A stretch of 7,096 nt of DNA. Origin: Phycisphaerae bacterium (GTDB lineage: Bacteria > Planctomycetota > Phycisphaerae > UBA1845 > Fen-1342). Of this stretch, positions 1-5,845 are shown piece by piece. Made by a program: the position numbers and the translations under genes. How positions within the stretch are numbered: position 1 is the stretch's first letter; each line of letters starts with the position of its first letter. Under the pieces are notes generated by a model, which did not search any database, was not told the origin of the DNA, and saw nothing but the letters and a program-made list of their open reading frames with translations. The stretch is taken from positions 1 to 7,096 of the forward strand of contig JALHOX010000245.1 in the NCBI GenBank assembly GCA_022842805.1. The letters run 5' to 3'.

Positions 1-312
1 TTCGGCGCGCTGGGCGTCGCTCTCGGTGAGCTCGACCAGCCGGCTGCGATCGACGATCGGGTTGAGATCGACGTCGGCCCCGCCGGCGCGCGATTGGCGC
101 TGGTCGGCGGCCGCGGCGATGCCGAAAGAGGCGGCGGGCCAAATCTCGGAGCCGCGAAAGAGGAGCGGGTCGCGCTCGCGACCGGGCAGCCCCCAGAGGG
201 CCAGAGGCGTGAGCAGCAGCGTCCAGAGGGCGATGAAGATGTACGTGGCGCTGCGCCAGAAGTTGGCGTAGTCGCTGCCGGCGGAGACTCGCGTCGCCCG
301 CGTGCGCTTCAT
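1..312 (-). CDS. N-terminal part of an unrecognised membrane-anchored protein (cut by window edge)
   Basis: An open frame starts with ATG at 312..310 and runs without a stop for 104 codons to the left edge, so the C-terminus is missing. Its ATG overlaps the TGA of the upstream prenyltransferase gene in an ATGA. No Shine-Dalgarno is visible before it, which suits translational coupling. Codon third positions are almost all G/C, as in the neighbours. The N-terminus is basic (MKRTRATR). One strongly hydrophobic segment lies at about residues 23-42 (start YIFIALWTLLL). After it come about 60 polar residues, including DVDLNPIVDRSRLVELTE at 80-97. This suggests a signal anchor or first membrane helix followed by a soluble, probably extracytoplasmic, part. 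I do not recognise the family. A multi-helix membrane enzyme such as a GT39-like glycosyltransferase, or a protein linked to the quinone genes, is possible, but the diagnostic part lies outside the window. Confidence 0.75.
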   Translation of the reverse strand, partial: MKRTRATRVSAGSDYANFWRSATYIFIALWTLLLTPLALWGLPGRERDPLLFRGSEIWPAASFGIAAAADQRQSRAGGADVDLNPIVDRSRLVELTESDAQRAE

Positions 313-1199
313 TTCAACAGGATATCGCAGATTCCCATGCCGCCGAGCACAAGTCCCACAAGACCGTTGCAGGTGAAGAAGGCGAGGTTGACGCGCGAGA
401 GGTCGCCGGGCGAGACGATGGCGTTCTCGACCGCGAGCACCGCCGCCACCACCGCCACGCCGACGAGATAGGGTGTTCCCAGGCCGGCGAGCGGCGCCAG
501 GGCGACGAGCAGTGCGACCGTTGCGACGTGCAGCCCGCGGGCGACCCAGAGCGCCGGCCCGACCCCGATTCGTGAGGGCAGGCTGTGCAGCCCCGCCGAG
601 CGGTCAAACTCTACGTCGAGACAGGCATAGATGATGTCGAAGCCCGCGATCCAGCAGGCCACGGCCCCCATCAGCAGCACCGCGGGCAGGCCGAGGGTCG
701 CGGGCTGGATGGCGATCCAGGCGGCCACGGGGGCGAAGGCGATCACGACTCCCAGGATCATGTGAGAGAAGCGCGTGAAGCGCTTGGCATAGGAATAGCC
801 GCAGATCGCGGCCAGCGTCGGCAGCGAGAGCAGCAGCGGCCACGGATTGGCGAAGCGGACGTAAAAGCCGGCGCAGCAGAGTGCGAAGACGCCGCACGCG
901 GCGGCGAAGATCAGCCACGCGACCCGCGGCGAAATCTGGCCGGCGGGGATCGGCCGGCCCGCGGTACGCGGGTTGCGGGCGTCGATGGCGGCGTCGACCA
1001 GGCGGTTAAAGGTCATCGCGGCGCTGCGAGCCGAGACCATGCAGGCCACGATCCAGAGAACCTGCTCGATGGTGGGTCGCTGGGGGCGGGCGGCGAGAAA
1101 GGTCGCCAGCAGCGCGAAGGGAAGCGCGAAGACGCTGTGCGAGAGCTTGATCATCTCGCTCCAGGTCCGGGCTGTGCCGACGATCGTGGCGCTGCTCAC
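309..1199 (-). CDS. mqnP: UbiA-family polyprenyltransferase, MqnP-like (aromatic acid prenylation in quinone synthesis)
   Basis: This is an integral membrane enzyme of 296 residues, a normal length for the family. It should transfer a polyprenyl chain from its diphosphate to an aromatic acid. Both aspartate-rich, Mg2+-diphosphate-binding motifs are present. The first is NRLVDAAIDARNPRTAGR at residues 65-82 (N65, D69, D73). The second is DIIYACLDVEFDR at 188-200 (D188, Y191, D195, D199). About eight or nine hydrophobic helices fill the rest. From known families, the NPRTAGR and GFDIIYACLDVEFD wording matches the UbiA-like branch called 'putative 4-hydroxybenzoate polyprenyltransferase', which includes the futalosine-pathway enzyme MqnP, better than proteobacterial UbiA. 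The start is GTG, in a GTGA overlap with the ubiX-type stop, and has a GGAGG 10 bases upstream. Adjacency to a UbiX-type gene supports a quinone role. The exact substrate (futalosine-derived naphthoate or 4-hydroxybenzoate) is inference, so the symbol is less certain than the family. Confidence 0.92.
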   Translation of the reverse strand: MSSATIVGTARTWSEMIKLSHSVFALPFALLATFLAARPQRPTIEQVLWIVACMVSARSAAMTFNRLVDAAIDARNPRTAGRPIPAGQISPRVAWLIFAAACGVFALCCAGFYVRFANPWPLLLSLPTLAAICGYSYAKRFTRFSHMILGVVIAFAPVAAWIAIQPATLGLPAVLLMGAVACWIAGFDIIYACLDVEFDRSAGLHSLPSRIGVGPALWVARGLHVATVALLVALAPLAGLGTPYLVGVAVVAAVLAVENAIVSPGDLSRVNLAFFTCNGLVGLVLGGMGICDILLK

Positions 1200-1825
1200 A
1201 GGCCGCGAGCCTCCGAAAGATCGTCGTGGGCGGTCGCTTCGCCATCGGGGTTCCAGCGAATCTTCAGCGAATGCGGCAGATTCAGCAGGTCCATGATGCG
1301 GCCGGCCATGAAGTCGAGCAGTTCTTCGATCGTCTTTGGACAGTTGTAAAAGCCCGGCGCCGCCGGAACGATCAGCGCCCCGCTGCGGCTGAGGCGCAGC
1401 ATGTTTTCGATTTCGATCGTGTGCAACGGCGTCTCACGCGGGACGATCAACAGCCGGCGGCTCTCCTTGAGCGTAACCATCGCGGCGCGGGTGACGAGGT
1501 TGTCGGCCAGCCCCGCGGCGATCGCGGAAAGCGTATTGCTGCTGCAGGGGCAGATCACCATGCCATCGGTGCGAAAGGAGCCGCTGGAAATGCGCGCCCC
1601 GAGATCGAGGTGGCTGTAGGTCGTCACGTTTTCCGATTCGCGCCCGAGCAGCCCCACCACCGTCGGCGATTTCACGCCGCACTCTTCGGCCATCACCTGC
1701 CGGCCATAGGGCGTAATGACGAGATGGACGTGGACATCGGCCTCGACCAGCAGTCTCAGCAGTCTCAGGGCATAGGGAGCGCCGCTGGCGCCGGTGATTC
1801 CCAAGACGATCTGCTTACGGCTCAT
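1196..1825 (-). CDS. ubiX: UbiX-type flavin prenyltransferase
   Basis: This soluble 209-residue flavoprotein should join dimethylallyl phosphate to reduced FMN, making the prenylated FMN cofactor used by UbiD-type decarboxylases. Hallmarks run in order: the flavin-binding GITGASGA at residues 9-16, SGSF at 81-84, a CPCSSNTL stretch at 92-99, then AIAAGLADNLVTRAA at 101-115. Next come LKESRRLLIVPRETPLHTIEIENML (119-143) with the conserved R123, R130 and E131, and PAAPGFYNCPKTIEEL (154-169) near the C-terminus. Length and motif order are those of intact UbiX. The ATG lies in an ATGA overlap with the stop of the upstream membrane-protein gene, and a GGAG sits about 11 bases before it. Next to a UbiA/MqnP-type gene, it most likely serves quinone synthesis. 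No UbiD homologue is in the window, so the partner must be elsewhere. A tandem 9-base repeat (AGCAGTCTC-type, about 1750-1768) encodes the LRLLRLL stretch near the N-terminus. Confidence 0.95.
   Translation of the reverse strand: MSRKQIVLGITGASGAPYALRLLRLLVEADVHVHLVITPYGRQVMAEECGVKSPTVVGLLGRESENVTTYSHLDLGARISSGSFRTDGMVICPCSSNTLSAIAAGLADNLVTRAAMVTLKESRRLLIVPRETPLHTIEIENMLRLSRSGALIVPAAPGFYNCPKTIEELLDFMAGRIMDLLNLPHSLKIRWNPDGEATAHDDLSEARGL
1210..1214 (-). promoter_or_regulatory. Ribosome binding site of the mqnP-like gene (supports its GTG start)
   Basis: Read on the minus strand this is GGAGG, 10 bases before the GTG at 1199..1197. It lies inside the 3' end of the ubiX-type gene. It is the best-matching Shine-Dalgarno in the operon and supports the GTG that overlaps the upstream stop. 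Confidence 0.6.
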
Positions 1826-3747
1826 CGGTCGGCGTTCTCCGGTGCGGGTGGGGTCGGTGCAGTCGCGGGGATGATAGGCGGCGGACTGCTGCTAGCCGAT
1901 GCGGGGGCGACACGCTGCAGCAACTCGTCGGCCCGCTCGGCCCAGATCGACCCCGGTGCGGCGTCGCGCACCGCGATGAGCCGTTCGACGCCGACTTGCC
2001 GCATGGCGGCGTCATCGCGGCTGAGCGCCAGCAGTTGCAACTCGCCCAGTTGCAGATTGGCTTGCAGCGCGGGCGCGCCGGGGCAAGATTTCGCGAATTC
2101 TTCGAGCAGTGCGGCGCGGGCTTTCGGGTCGCTTTCGCCCAGGATCCAGCGCAGACGGATATCGGGGCCGGCGACCGCACCGGGGTAGCGGGTCGCGAGG
2201 CGAGCCAGTTCGGCTCGATACGAGGCGCGGCGCGGGTCGAGCGAGGCTAATTCGCGGAGCGGGGCGTCGCCGTAGCGCGGGTCGCCGCGGGTGCGCTGCA
2301 GCAGGTCCAGCAGTTCGAGCGCTTCGCGCTGATCGATCCGCGCGTCGAAACGCAGCGTGGGATCGATCGGCTCGAGCGCGGCGTCGCGGGGCGGCAGGCT
2401 GCGCAGCCGCTCGATGGCGGGCTCGATCTCCCCTGCCCGCTGATGGAGCTGAGCCGAGCGCAAGGCCGCGACCGCGGCGAAGGGCGAGCGCGGATACTGG
2501 GCCAGCAGCCGCTCCCAGACCGCGAGCGACTGCACATGGGGGAAGTTGTCATAGACGACCCGCGCCGGCGAAGCGCTGGCCAACGCTCCCTCCTGCAAGC
2601 GCAGGTCGAGCACGCGGGCTTGCAGGAACAGCACTTCGTCGACATAGCGGCTGCGCGGATGGTCGGCGATGAACTGCTTGCAGGTGTCGTAGGCGGCGCG
2701 GCGGCGCTCCATCAGCTCGGTCTGAAAGCGACCGAGCAATCGGGCTGAAACCTGGCTGCGGGCCACGGGGTCGCCGCCGATCAATCCGCCGATGGTCGCC
2801 TGCATCGCGGCGACTTCGTTGGGCGGGGCGTCGGTCCAGCGGTGGATCAGCCGCAGCAGTTGCGGACCGACATCGCTGACCGACTCGAACAAATCCGACT
2901 GCGGGCCGCATTGCTTGAGCAAGACTCGATAGGACAGTTCGTCGGCCCCGACCGCACGATCGAACAGGATCGCAGGCGTGGCGAAGGTCGCGGCGAGTAC
3001 GGGCGTCACGACGCCGGGCCGGTAATTCACCAGCCGCGCGAGCCCGAGCACAAGCGCCAACATGACCGCGGCACCGAGCACCGCCAGGACCCACGGAGCG
3101 GCGAGCAACTGGCGCTCTTCGGGCGAGGCGAGCAGCGCCCCCGCCGGGCCGCCGCGGGCGGCGAGCACCATGTAGACCAGCACGGGCAGCAAGCCGACCA
3201 GCGCAGCGCCGTAACGAAACGGCAATCGAAAGGGCCGGACGGAGGCCAGCACGCAACTCAGCAGCAGCGTGAAGGCGAGCCACGGCATGTGGGCGAAAAT
3301 GAGTACGCACGCGACGAAGGGCAAGGCGAACGGGAAGCGATAGAGGATGGCGATGACGATCGGAACGGCGATGATCGACGCCAGAAGAGAGCCGAGCACG
3401 ACCGCGTGAATCGGTTTTTGGATCACGCTGATGGGGTAGATGACGAAGTCATTCAAAGTTTGGGTATCGGGGCCGACCACCCGCAGCGGCGCGACGTAGC
3501 TCTCCCACGAAAAGTCGAAGGGGATCGCAAAGTGCAGCCAGTGGACGAAGACGCACAGCGCCACGAACAGCAGCAAGTTGGTGGCCAGCAGGATGATCGC
3601 CAGTGTGCGATTGCGGCGGGTCTGATGGGACCAGACGTCGACGATTTTGGAGCGGGCGCCGGGCGCGTCCGCCACGCTCGGCTCATTCGCCGCGGGTGGC
3701 GACGACAAGGCCGGGGCGATGATCTGGGTTTCCACTCCGTGCGACAC
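1822..3747 (-). CDS. Unrecognised multi-pass membrane protein with TPR-like C-terminal repeats
   Basis: This 641-residue protein has two parts. Residues 1-44 are polar and probably cytoplasmic. Hydrophobic helices follow at about 47-71, 114-136, 140-169 (possibly two), 181-197 and 217-238, and a last hydrophobic stretch at about 245-262, giving about six or seven membrane segments. From about 340 the protein is soluble and helical, with repeat-like pieces: YDTCKQFIADHPRSRYVDEV at 353-372, WERLLAQYPRSPFAAVAAL at 411-429, and ELARLATRYPGAVAGPDIR at 513-531. These have the 'x-L-x-x-YP-x-S-x-x-A' look of TPR proteins such as YbgF-like periplasmic factors. A Pro/Ala-rich tail ends the protein. I chose the GTG at 3747 because GAGG lies 9 bases upstream; the frame extends upstream to an ATG at 3924, but that extension is low-complexity and would run through the divergent promoter gap. 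It is the first gene of the quinone-gene operon. I do not know its function. A scaffold or assembly role is only a guess. Confidence 0.82.
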   Translation of the reverse strand: MSHGVETQIIAPALSSPPAANEPSVADAPGARSKIVDVWSHQTRRNRTLAIILLATNLLLFVALCVFVHWLHFAIPFDFSWESYVAPLRVVGPDTQTLNDFVIYPISVIQKPIHAVVLGSLLASIIAVPIVIAILYRFPFALPFVACVLIFAHMPWLAFTLLLSCVLASVRPFRLPFRYGAALVGLLPVLVYMVLAARGGPAGALLASPEERQLLAAPWVLAVLGAAVMLALVLGLARLVNYRPGVVTPVLAATFATPAILFDRAVGADELSYRVLLKQCGPQSDLFESVSDVGPQLLRLIHRWTDAPPNEVAAMQATIGGLIGGDPVARSQVSARLLGRFQTELMERRRAAYDTCKQFIADHPRSRYVDEVLFLQARVLDLRLQEGALASASPARVVYDNFPHVQSLAVWERLLAQYPRSPFAAVAALRSAQLHQRAGEIEPAIERLRSLPPRDAALEPIDPTLRFDARIDQREALELLDLLQRTRGDPRYGDAPLRELASLDPRRASYRAELARLATRYPGAVAGPDIRLRWILGESDPKARAALLEEFAKSCPGAPALQANLQLGELQLLALSRDDAAMRQVGVERLIAVRDAAPGSIWAERADELLQRVAPASASSSPPPIIPATAPTPPAPENADR

Positions 3748-3926
3748 CAAGACGCGCCTCGCTGATGGGAAAGTGGGCGACGAATCAGTCGCTCGACCAA
3801 GCTGAGCATAGCTCCGGCGCGCGGGGACGCCAGTGCCGGCCGGCGGTGGTTGCGTCGAATGGCGCCCCCGGCTTCGCCCCCCTGCTCTGTGCAGGCCGCA
3901 CGGGTTCAACCTATCTTTCGACAATC
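3748..3926. promoter_or_regulatory. Divergent intergenic region between the quinone operon and the epimerase gene
   Basis: These 179 bases separate two divergent start codons and should hold promoters for both. Rightward, a TATCTT (-10-like) at 3912-3917 lies only 9 bases before the epimerase ATG, consistent with a leaderless transcript, but no good -35 is seen. Leftward, a weak pair reads CTGGCG (3833..3828), 17 bases, TATGCT (3810..3805), which would give a leader of about 50 bases. A small perfect hairpin, CCTGC-TCTGT-GCAGG, lies at 3881-3895. All are read by eye and tentative. Confidence 0.35.
3757..3760 (-). promoter_or_regulatory. Likely ribosome binding site of the TPR membrane-protein gene
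   Basis: Read on the minus strand this is GAGG (in GCGAGGCG), 9 bases before the GTG at 3747..3745. A second in-frame GTG at 3735 has no suitably spaced purine run, so the site decides in favour of 3747. Confidence 0.5.
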
Positions 3927-5030
3927 ATGAAACGCCGCATCGCCGTCATCACCGGTACCCGGGCCGAGTTCGGACTGCTCGAATCGACCATGGCGGCGTT
4001 GCGCCGGCGGCGCGGGGTGAGGACCGACTTGATCGCCTGCGGCATGCACCTGCTGCCGAAATTCGGCAACACCATTCGCGACATCCGTGCCGCGGGACAC
4101 GCGATCGCGGCGACCGTCCGGATGCAGCGCGGCGACGATTCGCCGCTGGACCAGGCGCGCGGACTCGCCCGCGGCGTGGCGGGAATTTCGGCGGCGCTGC
4201 ATCGCTTGCAATGCGATCGCGTGGTCGTACTGGGTGATCGCATCGAAGCCCTGGCCGGAGCACTGGCGGCGACGACCATCGGCGTATCGGTCGCGCACAT
4301 TCATGGCGGCGACGCAGCGCCCGGCGATTTCGACGGCAAGATGCGCAACGCGATCACGCAGATGGCGACCCTGCACCTGCCGGCGACGGCGGCCGCGGCG
4401 CGCGAGCTGCGGCGGCTGGGCGCGGCGCCCGAGCGGATGTTCATCGTCGGAGCGCCCGGGATCGACCGGCTGCGCGAACTGATCGACGCTCGACGCGGGT
4501 CGGCTCCCTTCGCCGGCGATCGCTTTGCGATCGTGGCGCAGCACGCCTACGGCCGATCGGCGGCTGTCGAACAGCGTGTGATGGGTGTGATTTTGGACGA
4601 GTTGCGCCGCGCCGGGTTGAGGAGCGTCGTCATCGCCCCCAACAGCGACCGCGGACACCAGGGAGTGCTCGCCGCGATCGACCGGCGCCTCCGCGAGCGC
4701 GGAGATTCGACGGACGAATTTCATCGCTCGTTGCCCCGCGACGAGTTTCTGCGGCGGCTCCTCGACGCGTCGTTGATGATCGGCAATTCATCGAGCGGAT
4801 TGATCGAGGCGCCGTTTGCGGGGACACCCTCGGTAGACATCGGCGATCGCCAGGCCGGGCGACCGCCGGGCGGACGGAGCGTGATCCGCGCCGCCGAAAC
4901 GCCGAGCGCGATCCGGGCCGCGATTCGCCGCGCACTGGCGCTGAAGCGGCGCCTGCGGGCCGGGGCGAAGACGATCTATGGCGATGGACGAGCAGGCGAG
5001 CGAATCGCGAAGCTGGTGGTGGAGGCCTGA
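3927..5030 (+). CDS. UDP-N-acetylglucosamine 2-epimerase, hydrolysing NeuC-like type
   Basis: This soluble GT-B-fold enzyme of 367 residues is full length for the family. It should convert UDP-GlcNAc to ManNAc plus UDP (NeuC/LegG type), or possibly to UDP-ManNAc (WecB type), feeding sialic-acid-like or ManNAc-containing glycans. Landmarks in order are ITGTRAEFGLL (8-18), GMHLLPKFGNT (39-49), VVLGDRIEAL (100-109), HIHGGD (124-129), RNAITQMATLHL (140-151), APNSDRGHQG (237-246), IGNSSSGLIEAP (285-296) and DIGDRQAGR (304-312). The GNSSSG..EAP and GDRQ.GR motifs form the nucleotide-binding C-terminal half. The usual HGGE is HGGD here, and the usual R-H before the ITK-like motif is R-N, as discussed in the findings. 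The start is the ATG of MKRRIAVITG, where the family begins. The frame is open further upstream, but that extension overlaps the divergent gene. No Shine-Dalgarno is visible, so the mRNA may be leaderless or nearly so. It converges on the sulfotransferase gene, 54 bases away. Confidence 0.92.
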   Translation: MKRRIAVITGTRAEFGLLESTMAALRRRRGVRTDLIACGMHLLPKFGNTIRDIRAAGHAIAATVRMQRGDDSPLDQARGLARGVAGISAALHRLQCDRVVVLGDRIEALAGALAATTIGVSVAHIHGGDAAPGDFDGKMRNAITQMATLHLPATAAAARELRRLGAAPERMFIVGAPGIDRLRELIDARRGSAPFAGDRFAIVAQHAYGRSAAVEQRVMGVILDELRRAGLRSVVIAPNSDRGHQGVLAAIDRRLRERGDSTDEFHRSLPRDEFLRRLLDASLMIGNSSSGLIEAPFAGTPSVDIGDRQAGRPPGGRSVIRAAETPSAIRAAIRRALALKRRLRAGAKTIYGDGRAGERIAKLVVEA

Positions 5031-5084
5031 GCCGCGGCACGGCGCCGGTCCTTGCGACGAAGAACACTGCGCTCGAGGCGGGTG
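5031..5084. other. Short convergent gap without a clear terminator
   Basis: These 54 bases lie between the converging stops of the epimerase and sulfotransferase genes. They contain short self-complementary pieces (GCCGCGGC at 5031-5038 and GGCGCC at 5041-5046) but no stem followed by a T-run on either strand. A classic intrinsic terminator is therefore not supported. Confidence 0.4.
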
Positions 5085-5663
5085 TCAGCCTTTGGCTTCG
5101 CGATTGCGATAGAGCTTGGGGTCCACCGCGGTCAACATCCCCTTCTCGTCGAGGCCGTCGAGAAATGCGCTGACGCGTTGCACGATGGGCGCCGGGTCGC
5201 GAACGAGCGTGTTGTAGTCCACTTCGATCCACGAAAACTGCGTGGGGCGGGCGCGCATGAAATCCTGCACTTCCTGGATCTGCGCGAGATAAATCTGCTT
5301 CATGCGCTCTTCGGGCAGACCGGCGGTCGATTTTCCGTGTCGCTCGAGCATGATGTTCTGCGAGCGAACCACCTCATCGAGATCGCGGCGGGCGAAGATG
5401 ACGCGATAGACAAACCCCGCGGGCAGGTCCTTGAGCAGCAGGTGCACCATCTTCACCACCTTGCCCACGCCGCGCGGCACCCAGCTCGGGTCCTGCTTGG
5501 TCTTTTTGACCGGCTCGAACTCAAAATAGCCGCGCGGGTTGTCCTCGTCGGCGGCGCGGATTTCGTCGATTAGCGCGGGCATACCGCCGGCGTGGATCAT
5601 TTGCATGAGGACCGAGGTGCCGGAACGCGGCAGGCCGGAGACGATCGTCAGGTAGTTTCGCAT
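5085..5663 (-). CDS. Small PAPS-dependent sulfotransferase-family protein
   Basis: This is a compact 192-residue P-loop protein that should transfer a sulfuryl group from PAPS to an acceptor. The 5'-phosphosulfate loop is SGLPRSGTS at residues 9-17, directly after the first beta strand. The 3'-phosphate-binding region is visible as VIFARRDLDEVVRSQ at 88-102, with R92/R93 and S101 as the likely ligands. Further pieces are the DNPRGYFEFEPVK stretch (41-53) and IEVDYNTLVRDP near the C-terminus (146-157), a common late motif of bacterial sulfotransferases that is followed by a capping helix. It is shorter than typical eukaryotic enzymes (about 250-300 residues) but appears complete at both ends. 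No signal peptide or membrane helix is seen, so it is probably cytoplasmic. The ATG follows no clear Shine-Dalgarno. It lies between an amino-sugar epimerase and a polysaccharide-type oxidoreductase, so a glycan acceptor is likely. The true acceptor cannot be read from the sequence. Confidence 0.86.
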   Translation of the reverse strand: MRNYLTIVSGLPRSGTSVLMQMIHAGGMPALIDEIRAADEDNPRGYFEFEPVKKTKQDPSWVPRGVGKVVKMVHLLLKDLPAGFVYRVIFARRDLDEVVRSQNIMLERHGKSTAGLPEERMKQIYLAQIQEVQDFMRARPTQFSWIEVDYNTLVRDPAPIVQRVSAFLDGLDEKGMLTAVDPKLYRNREAKG

Positions 5664-5678
5664 CGTGCGGTGCAGCGT

Positions 5679-5693
5679 ATTCGCGAATTCGCG
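5679..5693. repeat. Two overlapping perfect palindromes in the divergent gap
   Basis: ATTCGCGAAT (5679-5688) and CGCGAATTCGCG (5682-5693) are both perfect inverted repeats and share seven bases. They lie 16-30 bases upstream of the sulfotransferase ATG (5663), where its core promoter or leader would be. They could be an operator for a dimeric regulator, or chance in GC-rich DNA. No protein is identified that would bind them. Confidence 0.45.
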
Positions 5694-5725
5694 GCGCGTG
5701 AATTGTCGAATCTGGCGATCTCGGT

Positions 5726-5753
5726 TTGCCCGACAGGCGGCGAGCGGTATCTT
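5726..5753 (+). promoter_or_regulatory. Candidate sigma-70-like promoter of the two-domain oxidoreductase gene
   Basis: TTGCCC at 5726-5731 and TATCTT at 5748-5753 are separated by 16 bases. Each hexamer matches the consensus at four of six positions. The predicted leader is about 85 bases. The -10 is followed by TTG, much like the TATCTTTCG before the epimerase gene. The sequence lies in the divergent gap, where a rightward promoter is needed. Confidence 0.35.
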
Positions 5754-5845
5754 TTGAAGTGGGCGTCGGGCGTAGCCGATGAAGACGCGGGTTCTCCTCG
5801 CGCCGCGCCGTCGGAACCATCACCAGGAATCAGGTTCAACTCACC

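Noticed and set aside
1750..1768. Tandem 9-base repeat inside the ubiX-type gene
   Set aside because: It encodes the LRLLRLL part of a normal helix in UbiX, so it is explained by the protein.
585..2188. Plus-strand open frames opposite the UbiA and UbiX genes
   Set aside because: The minus-strand frames carry complete, ordered family motifs. The plus-strand frames show none.
2842..3765. Plus-strand open frame (307 codons) opposite the membrane/TPR gene
   Set aside because: The product is an implausible run of charged residues (Gln, Arg, Asp, Glu) produced by reading hydrophobic helix codons in reverse. The minus strand gives clear membrane helices and tight overlaps with its neighbours.
3748..3924. 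Upstream ATG extension of the membrane/TPR protein (59 residues)
   Set aside because: The extension is Arg/Pro/Ser-rich, starts almost at the divergent gene's ATG, and lacks a ribosome site. The GTG at 3747 has GAGG at good spacing.
3765..3926. Upstream ATG extension of the epimerase
   Set aside because: It would add 54 residues without family similarity and leave almost no room for the divergent promoters. The family N-terminus begins at MKRRIAVITG.
3903..5840. Shared 8-mer GGTTCAAC upstream of both rightward genes (3903-3910 and 5833-5840)
   Set aside because: One 8-base match between two gaps of about 180 bases is easily expected by chance, and the distances to the ATG differ (16 versus 5 bases).
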